Shown here: in pieces, positions 27,144-38,723 of the stretch | How the letters are laid out: each line of letters begins with the position of its first letter | Position numbering within the stretch: the stretch's first letter is position 1 | DNA from: Akanthomyces muscarius | Lineage: Eukaryota > Ascomycota > Sordariomycetes > Hypocreales > Cordycipitaceae | DNA length: 64,000 bases | Direction of reading: 5' to 3' | Assembly (NCBI RefSeq): GCF_028009165.1 | Contig: NC_079245.1 | Coordinates: 310,001-374,000, forward strand | Notes under the pieces: model-generated | Database searches by the model: none | What the model was told of the DNA's origin: nothing | What the model saw: the letters and a program-made list of their open reading frames with translations, nothing else | Made by a program: the position numbers and the translations under genes

Positions 27144-27533
27144 ATGACAATGTCTGGCTCTCTGTCTACGTGGCTCAATCTTGGCCGAGTCTTTGCTGCC
27201 TGCTTGGTTGCCTTTGGCCTTGCGTGCACCTTTAAGCCGGAGATGACGGGCGGATTTTTTACCGTTGCCCTCAGGTCTGCCAGCGAGGATGAGAAAAGCC
27301 AAGGTGCCGCTGCGGCTATGATCCGCAATGATAATCGGGAAGCAGTTGCGATGCTCATCGGAAGTAGAGACTTGGCCATTGGCATTTCTATCCTCGCACT
27401 CAGCAGAGCAGGCAAACATGACAAAATGGGTATCGTGATGCTTAGCACACTATGTGCATCCATCTCGGACACCCAGTTGGCATGGCGTAATAGAAAGTAT
27501 CCCGAGTACGTCTATGAGCTCGTAGCTGTGTGA
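27144..27533 (+). CDS. Small membrane protein, DUF4267-like
   Basis: Single exon, 129 aa. Four hydrophobic segments: LGRVFAACLVAFGLACTF, GSRDLAIGISILALSR, GIVMLSTLCASISDTQLAW and a weaker one in the middle. The central GSRDLAIG motif followed by a conserved Asp (ISDTQ) is typical of the DUF4267 family of fungal integral membrane proteins, often found in or beside biosynthetic clusters. No enzymatic activity is established for the family. It lies 235 bp downstream of the antiporter in the same orientation, with no gene between. An upstream ATG giving MTMSG is the only plausible start. Confidence 0.7.
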   Translation: MTMSGSLSTWLNLGRVFAACLVAFGLACTFKPEMTGGFFTVALRSASEDEKSQGAAAAMIRNDNREAVAMLIGSRDLAIGISILALSRAGKHDKMGIVMLSTLCASISDTQLAWRNRKYPEYVYELVAV

Positions 27534-28201
27534 AGATGAAGTTGGGCAACGCTAACTGCAACCAGGGCAACTTTCATTGCTGCGACGAGGGCCGGCGTCG
27601 CTCTTGTTGGTGCCAAGCTCTGCAGACTGGTGTGATTTGCTGCCTCTGCGATGGCAATGGAGGACGAGTACCGAATACATTCAGTGTTGATTTTTTTTAT
27701 TTTCTTTGTGTTTTTTCCTTTGTCTGAAAGTTTGATGCGATGGTGTATGGGTCCATGAGAGTGCTGCGATTGTACTGACAAACGGAAAAGGGAGAATAGT
27801 CGTAGCAGCTGCGAGCCGCACAGTCCAGGACTAGCGACTCATGGCAGTCGCCAGATATCCTGCAAATGAAACAATTACGAGATAGCCCTTTTCCAAGTGG
27901 ATTCGTGGTGAATGAGGCTCCCCCGTTGCTCAACGTGCGACAGGGCGGTTTTGCTAGAGTGGGTTGGCTGCGGGCGCAACGTTTTTCCGCGTCCACCAGT
28001 CGGCGAAACTCGGGAGGTCAAACAGTCAAACTCCTGTCCAGAAATCGCGATTCTAGTTAAGCTTGCATCCCAAGGCCAGACACACCCTCCCATCTTTTTT
28101 ATCCTTGTCAGAGCTCCCCGTTCGCGACACTCGCGATCGACTCCTGTTCTTTTTTTTTCTTGTCCCTGTTTCCTCCAATTGGCCTACGCCATCTCTTCAC
28201 A
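27534..28201. other. Spacer and leader of succinate-CoA ligase beta gene
   Basis: Contains T-rich and CT-rich tracts (about 27690-27725 and 28140-28185) typical of a strong fungal promoter and leader. A 65-residue Cys-rich frame at 27530-27727 was judged not to be a gene. Confidence 0.5.
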
Positions 28202-29741
28202 ATGTTTCGCAGCCGCGCGTTCGCTTCGGTCGCCAGAGCTACCAAGGTACGCAGCCAACTCACCCTATTTTTTTCTAGCTCATGGGCAACAAGCTCCCGC
28301 AGCTTCCGCATCGTGCTGACATCAACCACAGCTCCAGGCCTCCCCTATCGTCAGACTCCCCGGCGCTGCTCAACAACGCAGAGCTCTCAGCATCCACGAG
28401 TACCTTTCCGCCGACCTCCTGAGAAAGGTAAAGAAAACCTGACCCCTTCGGACGACCGGACGCTGGCTCCCCCGATATGTGAAACTTACAATGCAATAGT
28501 ATGGTGTCGGTGTCCCCCAGGGTTCCGTCGCCCACACCGCTGAGGAGGCCAAGGCTGTCGCCAACAAGATTGGCGGCGAGGACATGGTCATCAAGGCCCA
28601 GGTCCTCGCTGGTGGCCGTGGCAAGGGAACCTTTGACAACGGCCTCAAGGGTGGTGTTCGTGTCATCTACTCTGCCCACGAGGCCGAGATGTTCGCCCAG
28701 CAGATGATTGGCCACAAGCTCATCACCAAGCAGACTGGCGCCGACGGCCGTCTCTGCAGCGCCGTCTACATTTGCGAGCGCAAGTTTGCCCGTCGCGAGT
28801 TCTACCTCGCCATCCTCATGGACCGTGCCTCGCAGACTCCCGTCATCGTCTCCTCCTCCCAGGGCGGCATGGACATTGAGACCGTCGCCAAGGAGAGCCC
28901 CGATGCCATCACCACCACCTACGTCGATATCAACAAGGGCGTCACCGACGAGATGGCCCGCGACATCGCCACCAAGCTCGGCTTCAGCGACCAGTGCGTC
29001 GAGGATGCCAAGGAGACCATCCAGAAGCTCTACAAAATCTTCCGCGAGAAGGACGCCACTCAGATTGAGATCAACCCCCTCTCCGAGACCTCTGACCACC
29101 AGGTCCTGTGCATGGACGCCAAGTTTGGCTTCGACGACAACGCCGACTTCCGCCAGAAGGAGGTTTTCGAGATGCGCGACCCTACCCAGGAGGACGCCGA
29201 CGAGGTCCGCGCTGCCAAGAGCGGCCTGAACTTCATCAAGCTCGACGGCGACATTGGCTGCCTCGTCAACGGTGCCGGTCTTGCCATGGCCACCATGGAC
29301 ATTATCAAGCTGAACGGCGGCCAGCCCGCCAACTTCCTCGACGTCGGCGGTGGTGCCACTCCCCAGGCCATCCGTGAGGCTTTCGAGCTCATCACCAGCG
29401 ACCCCAAGGTCACTGCCATTTTTGTCAACATTTTCGGTGGCATCGTCCGCTGCGACCACATCGCCACGGGTCTCATCAACACCGTTGAGGCGCTTGACCT
29501 CAAGATCCCCATCATCGCCCGTCTTCAGGGTACCAACAACGAGGAGGCGCACAAGATCATCAACGAGTCTGGCATGAAGATCTTCTCCATTGACGATCTC
29601 CAGAACGCTGCTGAGAAGTCGGTCCAGCTGTCCAAGGTTGTCAAGCTCGGTGAGTAGCACAATGCCCTTTTTTTATCTTGCCACTAACACTTTACAGCCC
29701 GCGATATTGATGTCGGCGTCGAGTTCAACCTGGGAATTTAA
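28202..29741 (+). CDS. Succinate-CoA ligase beta subunit, mitochondrial
   Basis: TCA-cycle enzyme subunit that, with the alpha subunit, turns succinyl-CoA into succinate while making ATP. Exons 28202-28246, 28332-28427, 28500-29649 and 29698-29741 encode 444 aa, the usual length. The N-terminus MFRSRAFASVARATK is a basic amphipathic mitochondrial targeting peptide. The mature part begins near LSIHEYLSADLLRKYGV. ATP-grasp motifs: IKAQVLAGGRGKGTF, EREFYLAILMDR-type core (RREFYLAILMDR), and IEINPLSE. The ligase domain has VNGAGLAMATMD, FLDVGGGATP and NIFGGIVRCD, the last being the phosphate/CoA-site loop. GC-rich codon use marks a highly expressed housekeeping gene and generates a long open frame on the opposite strand that is not a gene. 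Confidence 0.96.
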
Positions 29742-30298
29742 TTGATTCAATGTACTAGATCAGTGTAATAATTTTGCCGCGATAAAAGAGGGAATAGGGT
29801 TCAGCCTGGGACGGCTGTTTTGTTATAGCATGCATCACTCCGAGACGCAGGGTCAATAGGGAAGGTTCTGCTGGTGCTGTCCTGTCCGTGCCTTATGCGT
29901 TAATCCAAAATTCAAGCAACCTGTCAGCTGTGTGCCGTGACTGCGACATGAAGCTACCTCATAACCCCGGCATATAGCCGCAGTGGCTGGCGGGCACTAA
30001 TGCAGGCTGCAGCTATTTAGGACGAATACCGAACCCAGGAGCAATACCCCCGCAATTGCAACACGATTACGCGATCGACCCATTTCATCAGGCGTGGCAA
30101 CGACTCGGGCTGTGCCGAGGGTAAATCAAGTAGGGCTGTTGGACTACACCTCAGCCGCACATTGCGGTCTCAACATGTCTCAACATAGCACTGGCACATC
30201 AGCCCTCGCTGCATTTCTGTCTGAGAACATCTCTTCTCTCTGAAGAAAGTGCATCCGTTTCATACAACATATAGAAACGATCTTGGAAACACGCAACG
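29742..30298. other. Spacer, nothing seen
   Basis: 3' flank of the ligase gene and promoter of the PhyH-family gene. No gene, repeat or RNA recognised. Confidence 0.5.
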
Positions 30299-31208
30299 AT
30301 GAGCAGCTCGTATAAGCGAGAGGAGGCCCTGAAAAAGGTCGGCCCCCTCATCGAGCACACTCTGGAGCACGGCTACGTGATTATCCCCAACGCATTCAGC
30401 CAGGCGGAAATCGACGAGGCCAAGCAAGAACTTCACCGTCTCGGGCAGGAGCCCACGCCTGGGCCGGCGAGTGCTGGCGGCCGCAACTCCTTTGAGGGCT
30501 ACCGAACGAACCGCATCTACGCGCTTCTCAACAAGTCGCGCGTGTTTGACAAGTTTCCGCTTCAACCGGACGTGCTCGCGCTCAACGACTACTTTCTCGA
30601 CGACGGGTTCCTGATGACGGCCTTTCACAGCATCAACATCCAGCCCAACGAGGAGGCGCAGGCGCTGCACCACGACGACGCCTACATCAGGATCCCGCGC
30701 CCGCACCCTCCCTACGGAACGGCAAGTCCCAGCCTTGTACCTACACGACTTTGTTTTCGTGTCACCAGCTAACTCGAAGCCCCAGGCCGTCATGGTCGCT
30801 CTCGACGAGTACACCGCCACCAACGGCGCGACCGTCATCATCCCCGGCTCGCACGCGTGGGACAGCACGGGCCTGCCGACGCGGAGCGCCGCCGTGCCCG
30901 TCGTCATGCCCGCGGGCAGCATCGTCTACTTCCTTGGCACGCTGTGGCACGGCGGCGGGGCGAACCGCAGCGGGAGCCCGCGGCTGGCGCTGACGGTGCA
31001 GTACTGCATGTCGTGGATGCGGCAGATGGAGAATCAGCAGCTGGCGGTGGACTGGGAGAGGCTTGAGGAGATTCCGCCGCGGCTGGTGGACATGATGGGG
31101 TATAAAGTCGGGAGCCCGTTTCTGGGGTATTGTGACGGGAGGAGCCCGCGGACGAGGGTGGCGCAGATACTGGAGGAGAGGGAGGGACGCCAGCGATCCA
31201 AGATTTGA
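30299..31208 (+). CDS. PhyH-family Fe(II)/2-oxoglutarate dioxygenase
   Basis: 281 aa from exons 30299-30721 and 30786-31208. It is related to phytanoyl-CoA hydroxylase. The iron-binding HxD lies in ALHHDDAYIRIP (about residue 120), the distal His in TLWHGGGANRSG and the 2-oxoglutarate-binding Arg in SPRLALTVQYC. PGSHAWDSTGLP is a typical family segment. The intron uses a GC donor (GCAAGT at 30722-30727) with an AG acceptor at 30784-30785. No GT alternative keeps the frame. No targeting signal is evident, so it is probably cytosolic. Substrate is unknown. Family members act on fatty acyl-CoAs and many secondary metabolites. Confidence 0.87.
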
Positions 31209-32013
31209 ACGCTTCCAAAGCCTAGTATATGTTTTCAGGCACACGTTTGTATAATTGTCGTTTTTCTTTGCTCGGCTTGCTCGGCTTGGGCAGTGGTGGT
31301 CATGGCGTGGATCACGATGTCTTTCCAAAGGGGCGTAAGCTTTATTTTATATGAACTCAGTAACATTACACTGCCACACTTTTCAGCTTAATCTGAGACT
31401 CTGTTGATCCGGCGTTCCGTTTGTAGACCTCAAATTATTGCGAGAGCGGAACGCGTAGACTTCCGTCACTGGCCTGCGAATTACCCCCGTAACTACCACA
31501 ATTGGGGAGGGCCACGAAGGCGCCTGTTTACAAAGCTAATTCCGAGCAATATAGTTAGCTCAAAATGGTCGAGCCAATGCAATCATGATCATTTAACGAA
31601 GGGGGAAGCAACGTCAGCTCATTTGCGTACACTTCTCAAGTAGCTGCGTCGACAAGTATTGGCCTGGCTTACAAGAATAGACGTGAGTCCTGGAGTGGCT
31701 ATGTGCTGACTCCAGCAGCTGCAGGACACGACGTTGCCAGCTGAGCAAAACTGTTCGGGAAATCAGCGGCACATAATCAACTGCCTATTGGTTGCGAAAA
31801 CCTTGTTTCATAAAAATCATATAAACCGTTATTGTATTGGGACAACGTCGTAGCTCGCCGATCAGGTATCACGGCCCCACAGGAGCTCCAGGCCAATAAG
31901 GAGGCCAATGCCGCCGACAACTTTTTTGTCAATCCTCAGCTCTCCGTCTTCAACCTCTTCCGACACCACCACCCAACATCCAATTGCGACATACCCTACA
32001 GCAACTCTCAATA
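31209..32013. other. Spacer, nothing seen
   Basis: 805 bp with only short frames. The right end is the leader of the Aim41-like gene. Confidence 0.45.
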
Positions 32014-32607
32014 ATGTCGTCAAGAATCGTCTCGATGGCCCTGCGCGCCCGCGCCGCCCCCACAACCCTGCGCACCGCCTCACGCTTCCACCAAACCTTC
32101 CTCGTCACCCGCCCATACTCCTCCGACGCCGCGACGCCACCCCTCCTACAGAAGCTCAAGGGCGACCTCAAGGCGGCGATGCGCGCCAAAGACGCCAACC
32201 GGCTCTCCGTCCTGCGCACCATCATGTCGGCCAACCTCAACGCGTCCAAGACGGCGTCGCCGATCCGGACCGACGTGCAGCTGGTGGCGCTGATGCGCAA
32301 GATTGCCAAGGGCGCCGAGGACGCGGCGGCCGAGGCGCGGGCCGCGGGCCGCCAGGACCTGGTCGACAAGGAGGCCGCGCAGATGGCCATCCTCGACGAG
32401 TACATGCAGGGTAGCGGCGTGGCCACGCTCGGCGAGGCGGAGCTGCGCGCGGCCGTGGAGAGCGCGGTGCAGGAGGTCAAGGCGGCGGGCGCGGAGGGCA
32501 AGTCCATCATGGGCGATGTGATGAAGAAGCTGAACGCGGCGCTGGAGGGCAAGGACGTGGATAAAAAGTCGCTGGCGGAGATGGTCAAAAAGGTGACTTC
32601 GTCGTGA
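32014..32607 (+). CDS. AIM41: Mitochondrial Aim41-like protein (YqeY/GatB-related)
   Basis: Intronless, 197 aa. The N-terminal 40 residues are Arg/Ser/Thr-rich without acids (ALRARAAPTTLRTASRF), a mitochondrial targeting peptide ending near RPYSS. Then comes a complete YqeY domain: LLQKLKGDLKAAMRAKDANR, LSVLRTIMSANLN, then AQMAILDEYMQGSGV near residue 128 and a helical end GKSIMGDVMKKLNAALEGK. YqeY domains resemble the tRNA-binding tail of GatB-type amidotransferase subunits. Yeast Aim41 is mitochondrial with a role in mitochondrial inheritance screens and no firm biochemistry. The start at 32014 (AATAATG) is the first ATG in this frame. Very GC-rich third positions match its housekeeping neighbours. 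Confidence 0.88.
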   Translation: MSSRIVSMALRARAAPTTLRTASRFHQTFLVTRPYSSDAATPPLLQKLKGDLKAAMRAKDANRLSVLRTIMSANLNASKTASPIRTDVQLVALMRKIAKGAEDAAAEARAAGRQDLVDKEAAQMAILDEYMQGSGVATLGEAELRAAVESAVQEVKAAGAEGKSIMGDVMKKLNAALEGKDVDKKSLAEMVKKVTSS

Positions 32608-32923
32608 GAGGTGATGGGCAGCATAGAAGAGGGGTGTGGATTTATGGATTGATGTGTGTTATTATTAGAGAAAAGCCTACGCTGCGAACTACCCCATCAC
32701 CGCTTCATGTATAATAGACAATGCACCAAGGTGCGCTTTCAAGTCCTTTTTTGACGATGATGTGCGCGTATCTGGAACAGCTGCTGCCCCCACCTCAGCT
32801 CGCACATAGTGACTCACGAGAGCTGCGTGACTACCAGTACACAGACATTGACATTGCACTCGCAGGCCACAGAAAAGAATTTTCCGCATTAATTCGCACT
32901 TATTCGCAGAAAATCTCGCCAGC
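32608..32923. other. Short spacer, nothing seen
   Basis: 316 bp between two same-strand genes. It holds the promoter of the RidA-family gene. Confidence 0.5.
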
Positions 32924-33375
32924 ATGGCTCGTCAAAACATTAGCGGCGGCTCTGCCTTTGAGGAGCAGATTGGCTACTGCCGCGCCGTCGTCCTCGACGA
33001 CGGTTGGATCGCCGTCTCCGGCACCACCGGGCAAGTTCACTCTGGCCACCATGACATGTACTGCCCAATTGACAATTTTATTCAAGATACAACTACGCTA
33101 CTGGCGAAATCTCATCCGATGTCGCGGAGCAGGCCGAGCAGACGCTGCGCAACATTGACAAGGCCCTCGAGGAAGCCGGCTCATGCATGGCCGACGTCGT
33201 CCGCGTGCACTACATCCTGCCCGACCGCGCCGACTTTCCCACGACGTGGCCAGTGCTGAAGAGGTGGTTCGGCGAGGTCCGTCCGGCGGCGACGATGATC
33301 CAGGCGGTGCTCATGAAGGAGGAGATGAAGATTGAGATTGAAGTGACGGCCAAGAAGGGAAGCAGCAAGAGGTAG
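32924..33375 (+). CDS. RidA/YjgF/YER057c-family protein
   Basis: 131 aa from exons 32924-33030 and 33087-33375. RidA proteins hydrolyse reactive enamine/imine intermediates released by PLP enzymes such as threonine dehydratase. Typical features: VAVSGTTG-like strand (WIAVSGTTG) continuing into YNYATGEI, then AEQTLRNIDKALEEAGSCM, DVVRVHYILPDRADFP and an end strand MKIEIEVTAKK. The usual catalytic Arg in the VR.. segment appears as DVVRVH. The intron begins with GC (GCAAGT at 33031-33036) and ends CAAG. The nearby GT breaks the frame. No targeting peptide, so cytosolic. Orientation and spacing follow the Aim41-like gene. Confidence 0.88.
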
Positions 33376-33438
33376 ACTCTACACCGCATCGCCTATCGGC
33401 TCAGTCGCTGCATTTGCTCTATGCATCGGGTATCTAGT

Positions 33439-34491
33439 CTAATATACAAGAGTCGCAACCACAAACCCAACCGCAAACGTCGTCGCGATTGTTATCAGGC
33501 TCGACGTGGACAGCAGCGAGATGCCACTGATCCCATGTCCTGAAGTACATCCTCCGGCCATGCGCGCGCCCACCACCATCAGCGCGCCGCCGAGCACCGC
33601 GACCGCCGGCGCAACCTCCAGCGCCGGCGCCTCCACGAGTACCGGCGCCAGCCTGGCCAGCAGCAGCGCGCCCGCGCCCGCCGAGACGGCAAAGAGCACG
33701 TTCGGGTACGACTTGGGCTTGCTGGCGGCGTCGCCGGCGAGGCCCGCCCACAGCAGGCCGCCGAGCTCCCCGTACGAGCCCGAGATGCCAATCATGGATC
33801 CGCGCGTCGCAATCGACGCCAGCTGCGACAGGCTGATCAGGAAGCCGCCGAGCGCGCCCGACATTTTCGTGCCCGGAAAGCGCGGCGTGTACAGCGACGT
33901 GACGATAATCACCGCCGCGAAGCCCGCTTCGTAGAGCAGCATGGCCGCGGGCTTGGAGACGCCCAGGTGCTGGTTGACGGTGACGGTCTCGGGCTTGCTG
34001 CCGGCGCGGGCGCGGGCGCGCGCCACGGCCTTGCTCAGGATGCCGGTCCAGAGGACGCCGCCGACGACGGCGCCCGCGAGTGCGTAAAAGCCCGTGTGCA
34101 CGCCCGCGGCCATCTGCGCGAAGAGCGTCCCCGGGCAGGACCCCGAGAGGGCCATGCCGGCGCCGAGCAGCGCGCCGCCGAGGACGTTGCCGTCGTAGGT
34201 GCTCCCGAACAGGCCGATGGGGGACGAGGCACGAGGCTGCAGGGAGGCGTAGCCGGCGCGGTCGCTGATGGCGTAGTACGCGCTGCGGATTGGCCAGGGT
34301 TAGAAGCAGAGTTGAGGCAGGGGGCGGGCGGGCGTGGAAGTGGCTTACATGCTGGAGGCGGTGGCGGCGAGAAAGGCCTGCACCATGTGCCAGTTTTCAA
34401 ACTTGAGCTGGGAGATGACGACGGCGGGGTTGTAGAAGCCGGCGGCGATCATGGCGGCGCCAAAGGAGGCGCCGGAGAGGACGGTGGCCAT
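33439..34491 (-). CDS. YeeE/YedE-family sulphur-compound transporter
   Basis: 328 aa from exons 34349-34491 and 33439-34282. A multi-pass membrane protein (8-9 hydrophobic segments) of the YeeE/YedE (Sulf_transp) family. Conserved cysteine motifs are present twice: LSGSCPGTLFAQMAAG in the first half and GGCTSGHGISGIS near the C-terminus. In bacterial thiosulphate importers of this family, membrane cysteines bind the sulphur compound in transit. Both halves show the internal pseudo-repeat known for the family (GALLGAGMALSGSCPGT and GALMVVGARMAGGCTSG). Thiosulphate or a related sulphur species is therefore a reasonable substrate, but this is inferred from bacteria. Extremely GC-rich. The gene is convergent with the RidA gene, 63 bp apart. 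Confidence 0.88.
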
Positions 34492-35429
34492 GGCTGTCGA
34501 GTCTGGGGGGAGGGAGGGGGGGAGTGCTGTTGGTTGTCAAGAAGAAGAAGGTTGGTGGCTGTTGAGGGATATAAGAGAAGACAGCTAGGGCGCGCGTGGG
34601 ATGGAGTCACGACATTGGTGAGTAAATGACGCCAATTTGATACGCGAGTTGGTCTTGTAATGAAGAATTCCGCTTCGCCGAGCTAGATGTGATTGCTAAA
34701 CTAAAATGTCCAAGAGGATCTTGAAAAATTAGATTGACCAATAAGCCGAGTCGATGTTGTGCATAATTCCCTACTTCGGCGAGGTTCAGAGACAGATTCG
34801 GGGACTTTTATTTACAGGGGTTCATTACAGGCGTCGATCCACTGTAAGCAATGGTGAACCATGCTGGACAATACGAGACATGACGATGGAACAGCAGACG
34901 CAAGACAGTGGAGTTTAAATGCAAATCGGCAGGTTAACATTCGTACCAGTAGTACGGGTGAGGAGTCTGGCAGATCGAAACGCAGTAACAAGCTATTGTA
35001 GATGCCAGATGCACTCGTCCGTACCATTATTAATCAATCATGTCCTCCGCTCGTCCGTAGATGTCGCCCGCATCAAGCGCAAAACGGCCGCAACGCAAAA
35101 AATAAAAATATTCAAAAATAAAAATACTTCGCAGCACGATATATTGATTGAGCCATCTTGGGAAAAATTAACCAGAATACATTCGTCTTCGTCTCGCATC
35201 TCTTATCAATAAACCAAAAGCCTCCGCCTCCGGACATTGTTTCCCACATCTGCCTCCGTACTAGCCGAGGTAGCCGTCCCGCCGCCGCCGTGGGGCCGAC
35301 CGTCTGGCCGTCGCCTGCAACGTCATAGCTTGCCCGTCTATACATCCAACCCCAGACTTTGCCCGAGCTCCAAACTTGCACCTCCATACACAAAGCCTGC
35401 ATCAATTGGAAGCAGAACAATCACTCACC
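34492..35429. other. Divergent promoter region, nothing else seen
   Basis: 938 bp between the YeeE-like gene and the MDR oxidoreductase. AT-rich in the middle, with an A/T-rich patch at about 35095-35130. No gene recognised. Confidence 0.45.
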
Positions 35430-36601
35430 ATGCCTCGCTCGCTCCAGCTCGTGCCCGTCGAGGGCGCCAAGCCCGGAAAGGTCTACTACCCGTACGCAAG
35501 CTCCTATCCCGCCACCACCATCCGGCACCCCACCATCCAACCTCAAGCTCTCCGTCTAACCGGCCGTCCAGGATCCAGGTCAAGCAGGTCCCCAAACCCA
35601 CGCCCGGCCCGCACGACGTCCTCGTCCGCATGACCGCCGCCGCCCTCAACCACCGCGACCTCTTCATCCGGCAGCACCTCTACCCCAACATTGACCCCGC
35701 CAAGCCGCTCCTCGCCGACGGCTGCGGCGTCGTCGTCGAGGTTGGCTCCGCCGTCTCCAACCCCGAGTCCCTCCTGCACAAGCCCGTCATCCTGACGCCT
35801 TCGCGCGGCTGGGACCGCGATCCTCAAGGCCCCGAGGACCCCTCCAAGTTCGTCATTGCCGGCAGCCAGCACGGCACCGACGCCGGCTGCGCGGCCGACT
35901 TCATCCTCGCGCCCGCCTCCGAGGTCGAGCTCATGCCGTCGCACCTCAGCCCCGTGGAGGCCGCCGCGCTGCCGCTCGTCGGCCTCACCGGCTGGCGCGC
36001 GCTCGTCACAAAGGCCGGCATCGACGGCCCCGGCAAGAACGTGCTGATTACCGGCATCGGCGGCGGCGTCGCGCTGCAGGTCCTGCAGTTTGTCGTCGCC
36101 ATGGGCAGCAACGCGTACGTGACGTCGGGCGACCAGGCCAAGATTGACAAGGCCGTCGCCATGGGCGCCAAGGGCGGCGTCAGCTACAAGGAGCCCCGCT
36201 GGGGCAGCACCCTCAAGAAGACGCTGCTGCCCAAGGACCGGCCGTTTCTGGACGCCGTGATTGACGGCGCGGGCGGGTCCGTCGTCAACGAGACGGCGTC
36301 GGTGCTACGCCACGGCGGCATCATTGCGCAGTACGGCATGACGGTCAGCCCCAAGATGGAGTGGCTGATGAAGGCGGTGCTGGCGAATATCGATCTCCGC
36401 GGAAGCACAATGGGCTCGCGAAAGGAGTTTCGGGACATGGTGGACTTCGTCAACAAGCACCAGATCAAGCCCGTCGTGAGCCAGAGCATTCGCGGCTTGG
36501 GGAACCTGGAGCAGATTAATGGGCTGTTTGACGTGATGGCTGCGGGCAGCCAGTTTGGAAAGTTGGTGATTGAGATTGATGACGAGGCAGCCAAGTTGTA
36601 A
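35430..36601 (+). CDS. MDR-superfamily oxidoreductase (quinone-reductase-like)
   Basis: 363 aa from exons 35430-35491 and 35572-36601. Medium-chain dehydrogenase/reductase fold: GroES-like N-terminal domain (VPKPTPGPHDVLVRMTAAAL, NHRDLFIR, DGCGVVVEVGSAV) and a Rossmann domain with the nucleotide loop NVLITGIGGGVALQVLQF at about 205. The expected catalytic Zn-binding Cys and His set and the four-Cys structural zinc site of alcohol dehydrogenases are absent, so a zinc-independent quinone/enoyl-reductase-like enzyme using NAD(P)H is more likely. The first exon is short (20 codons plus 2 nt), and the intron is 80 nt. No signal peptide. Substrate unknown. Confidence 0.88.
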
Positions 36602-37357
36602 GAAGAATCTACTCGACAAAGTGTTTGTGAAAACGTGGCTCAGTCTGCTGACGAGTGCATGATGACGACCTGGGTTAGTTAGGTGAAGCAGTGTTGCGGC
36701 CTGATATACAAAGAATAATGAACGGTATACAAATGATCCAAGTGGTGTTGGTGCACAGTCCATCATCTATTATCGGCATTCAGCAAGTTCCAGTTTCTTC
36801 ACTTAGAAAGGACCGTCGTCACGTCAATCTCGTCCTAAACTTCACATAAGCATACTACAATGCTAGCGTATACCTGTCAAAACATACCGGCAAGCGTCCT
36901 GGTGAAATCATGCAAGAAATGGTACGCGTCTCCAGGTGCGCCTGACCAGATACATACTCGCGATATTCCAGCGCTCCAGGACGCTCAACATTGTTGACAT
37001 GGCTTTTGGCTCAGTTGATACACAGAATCGCTGAGAGGAATCGAGGAGGAAGCTGAATAGTTGTGGTGTAGGCGACAGAGATGTAAGCCGCGCCTCCGCT
37101 TTTCAGGACGAGGCTGCGCAGCGCCACTGCACCCTGGCAGATAACATGAGCGATATGCCAACTTTCCACTGCCATTCTTCAGAGCTTCAAGAAATAATGC
37201 TCCATCGTCACTGGGCAATCTAGATTACTTTCGTAGCCATTGACACTGGTAACATGTGTATAATACTAGAAACGCTATTAACGTACAAGATGCAACCCAT
37301 AGAACGCCCCAAATATAAACAACGATTCCCAACGTTTCCTTTTTTTCAGCCACTCCA
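36602..37357. other. Spacer between convergent genes
   Basis: Holds the 3' flanks of the MDR gene and Krr1. A 77-residue minus-strand frame at 36985-37218 has no recognisable domain or good start and was not called. Confidence 0.45.

Positions 37358-38723
<1,366 letters not shown>

Noticed and set aside
27530..27727. 65-residue Cys-rich frame after the DUF4267-like gene
   Set aside because: It overlaps the preceding stop, has no signal peptide and ends in a T-rich tract. Probably 3' flank.
28275..29660. 461-codon open frame opposite succinate-CoA ligase beta
   Set aside because: It is Leu/Val/Gly/Asp-rich with no domain and mirrors a GC3-rich gene. An antisense artefact.
33967..34629. 220-codon Gly/Ala/Arg-rich frame opposite the YeeE-like gene
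   Set aside because: Low-complexity shadow of a GC-rich membrane-protein gene.
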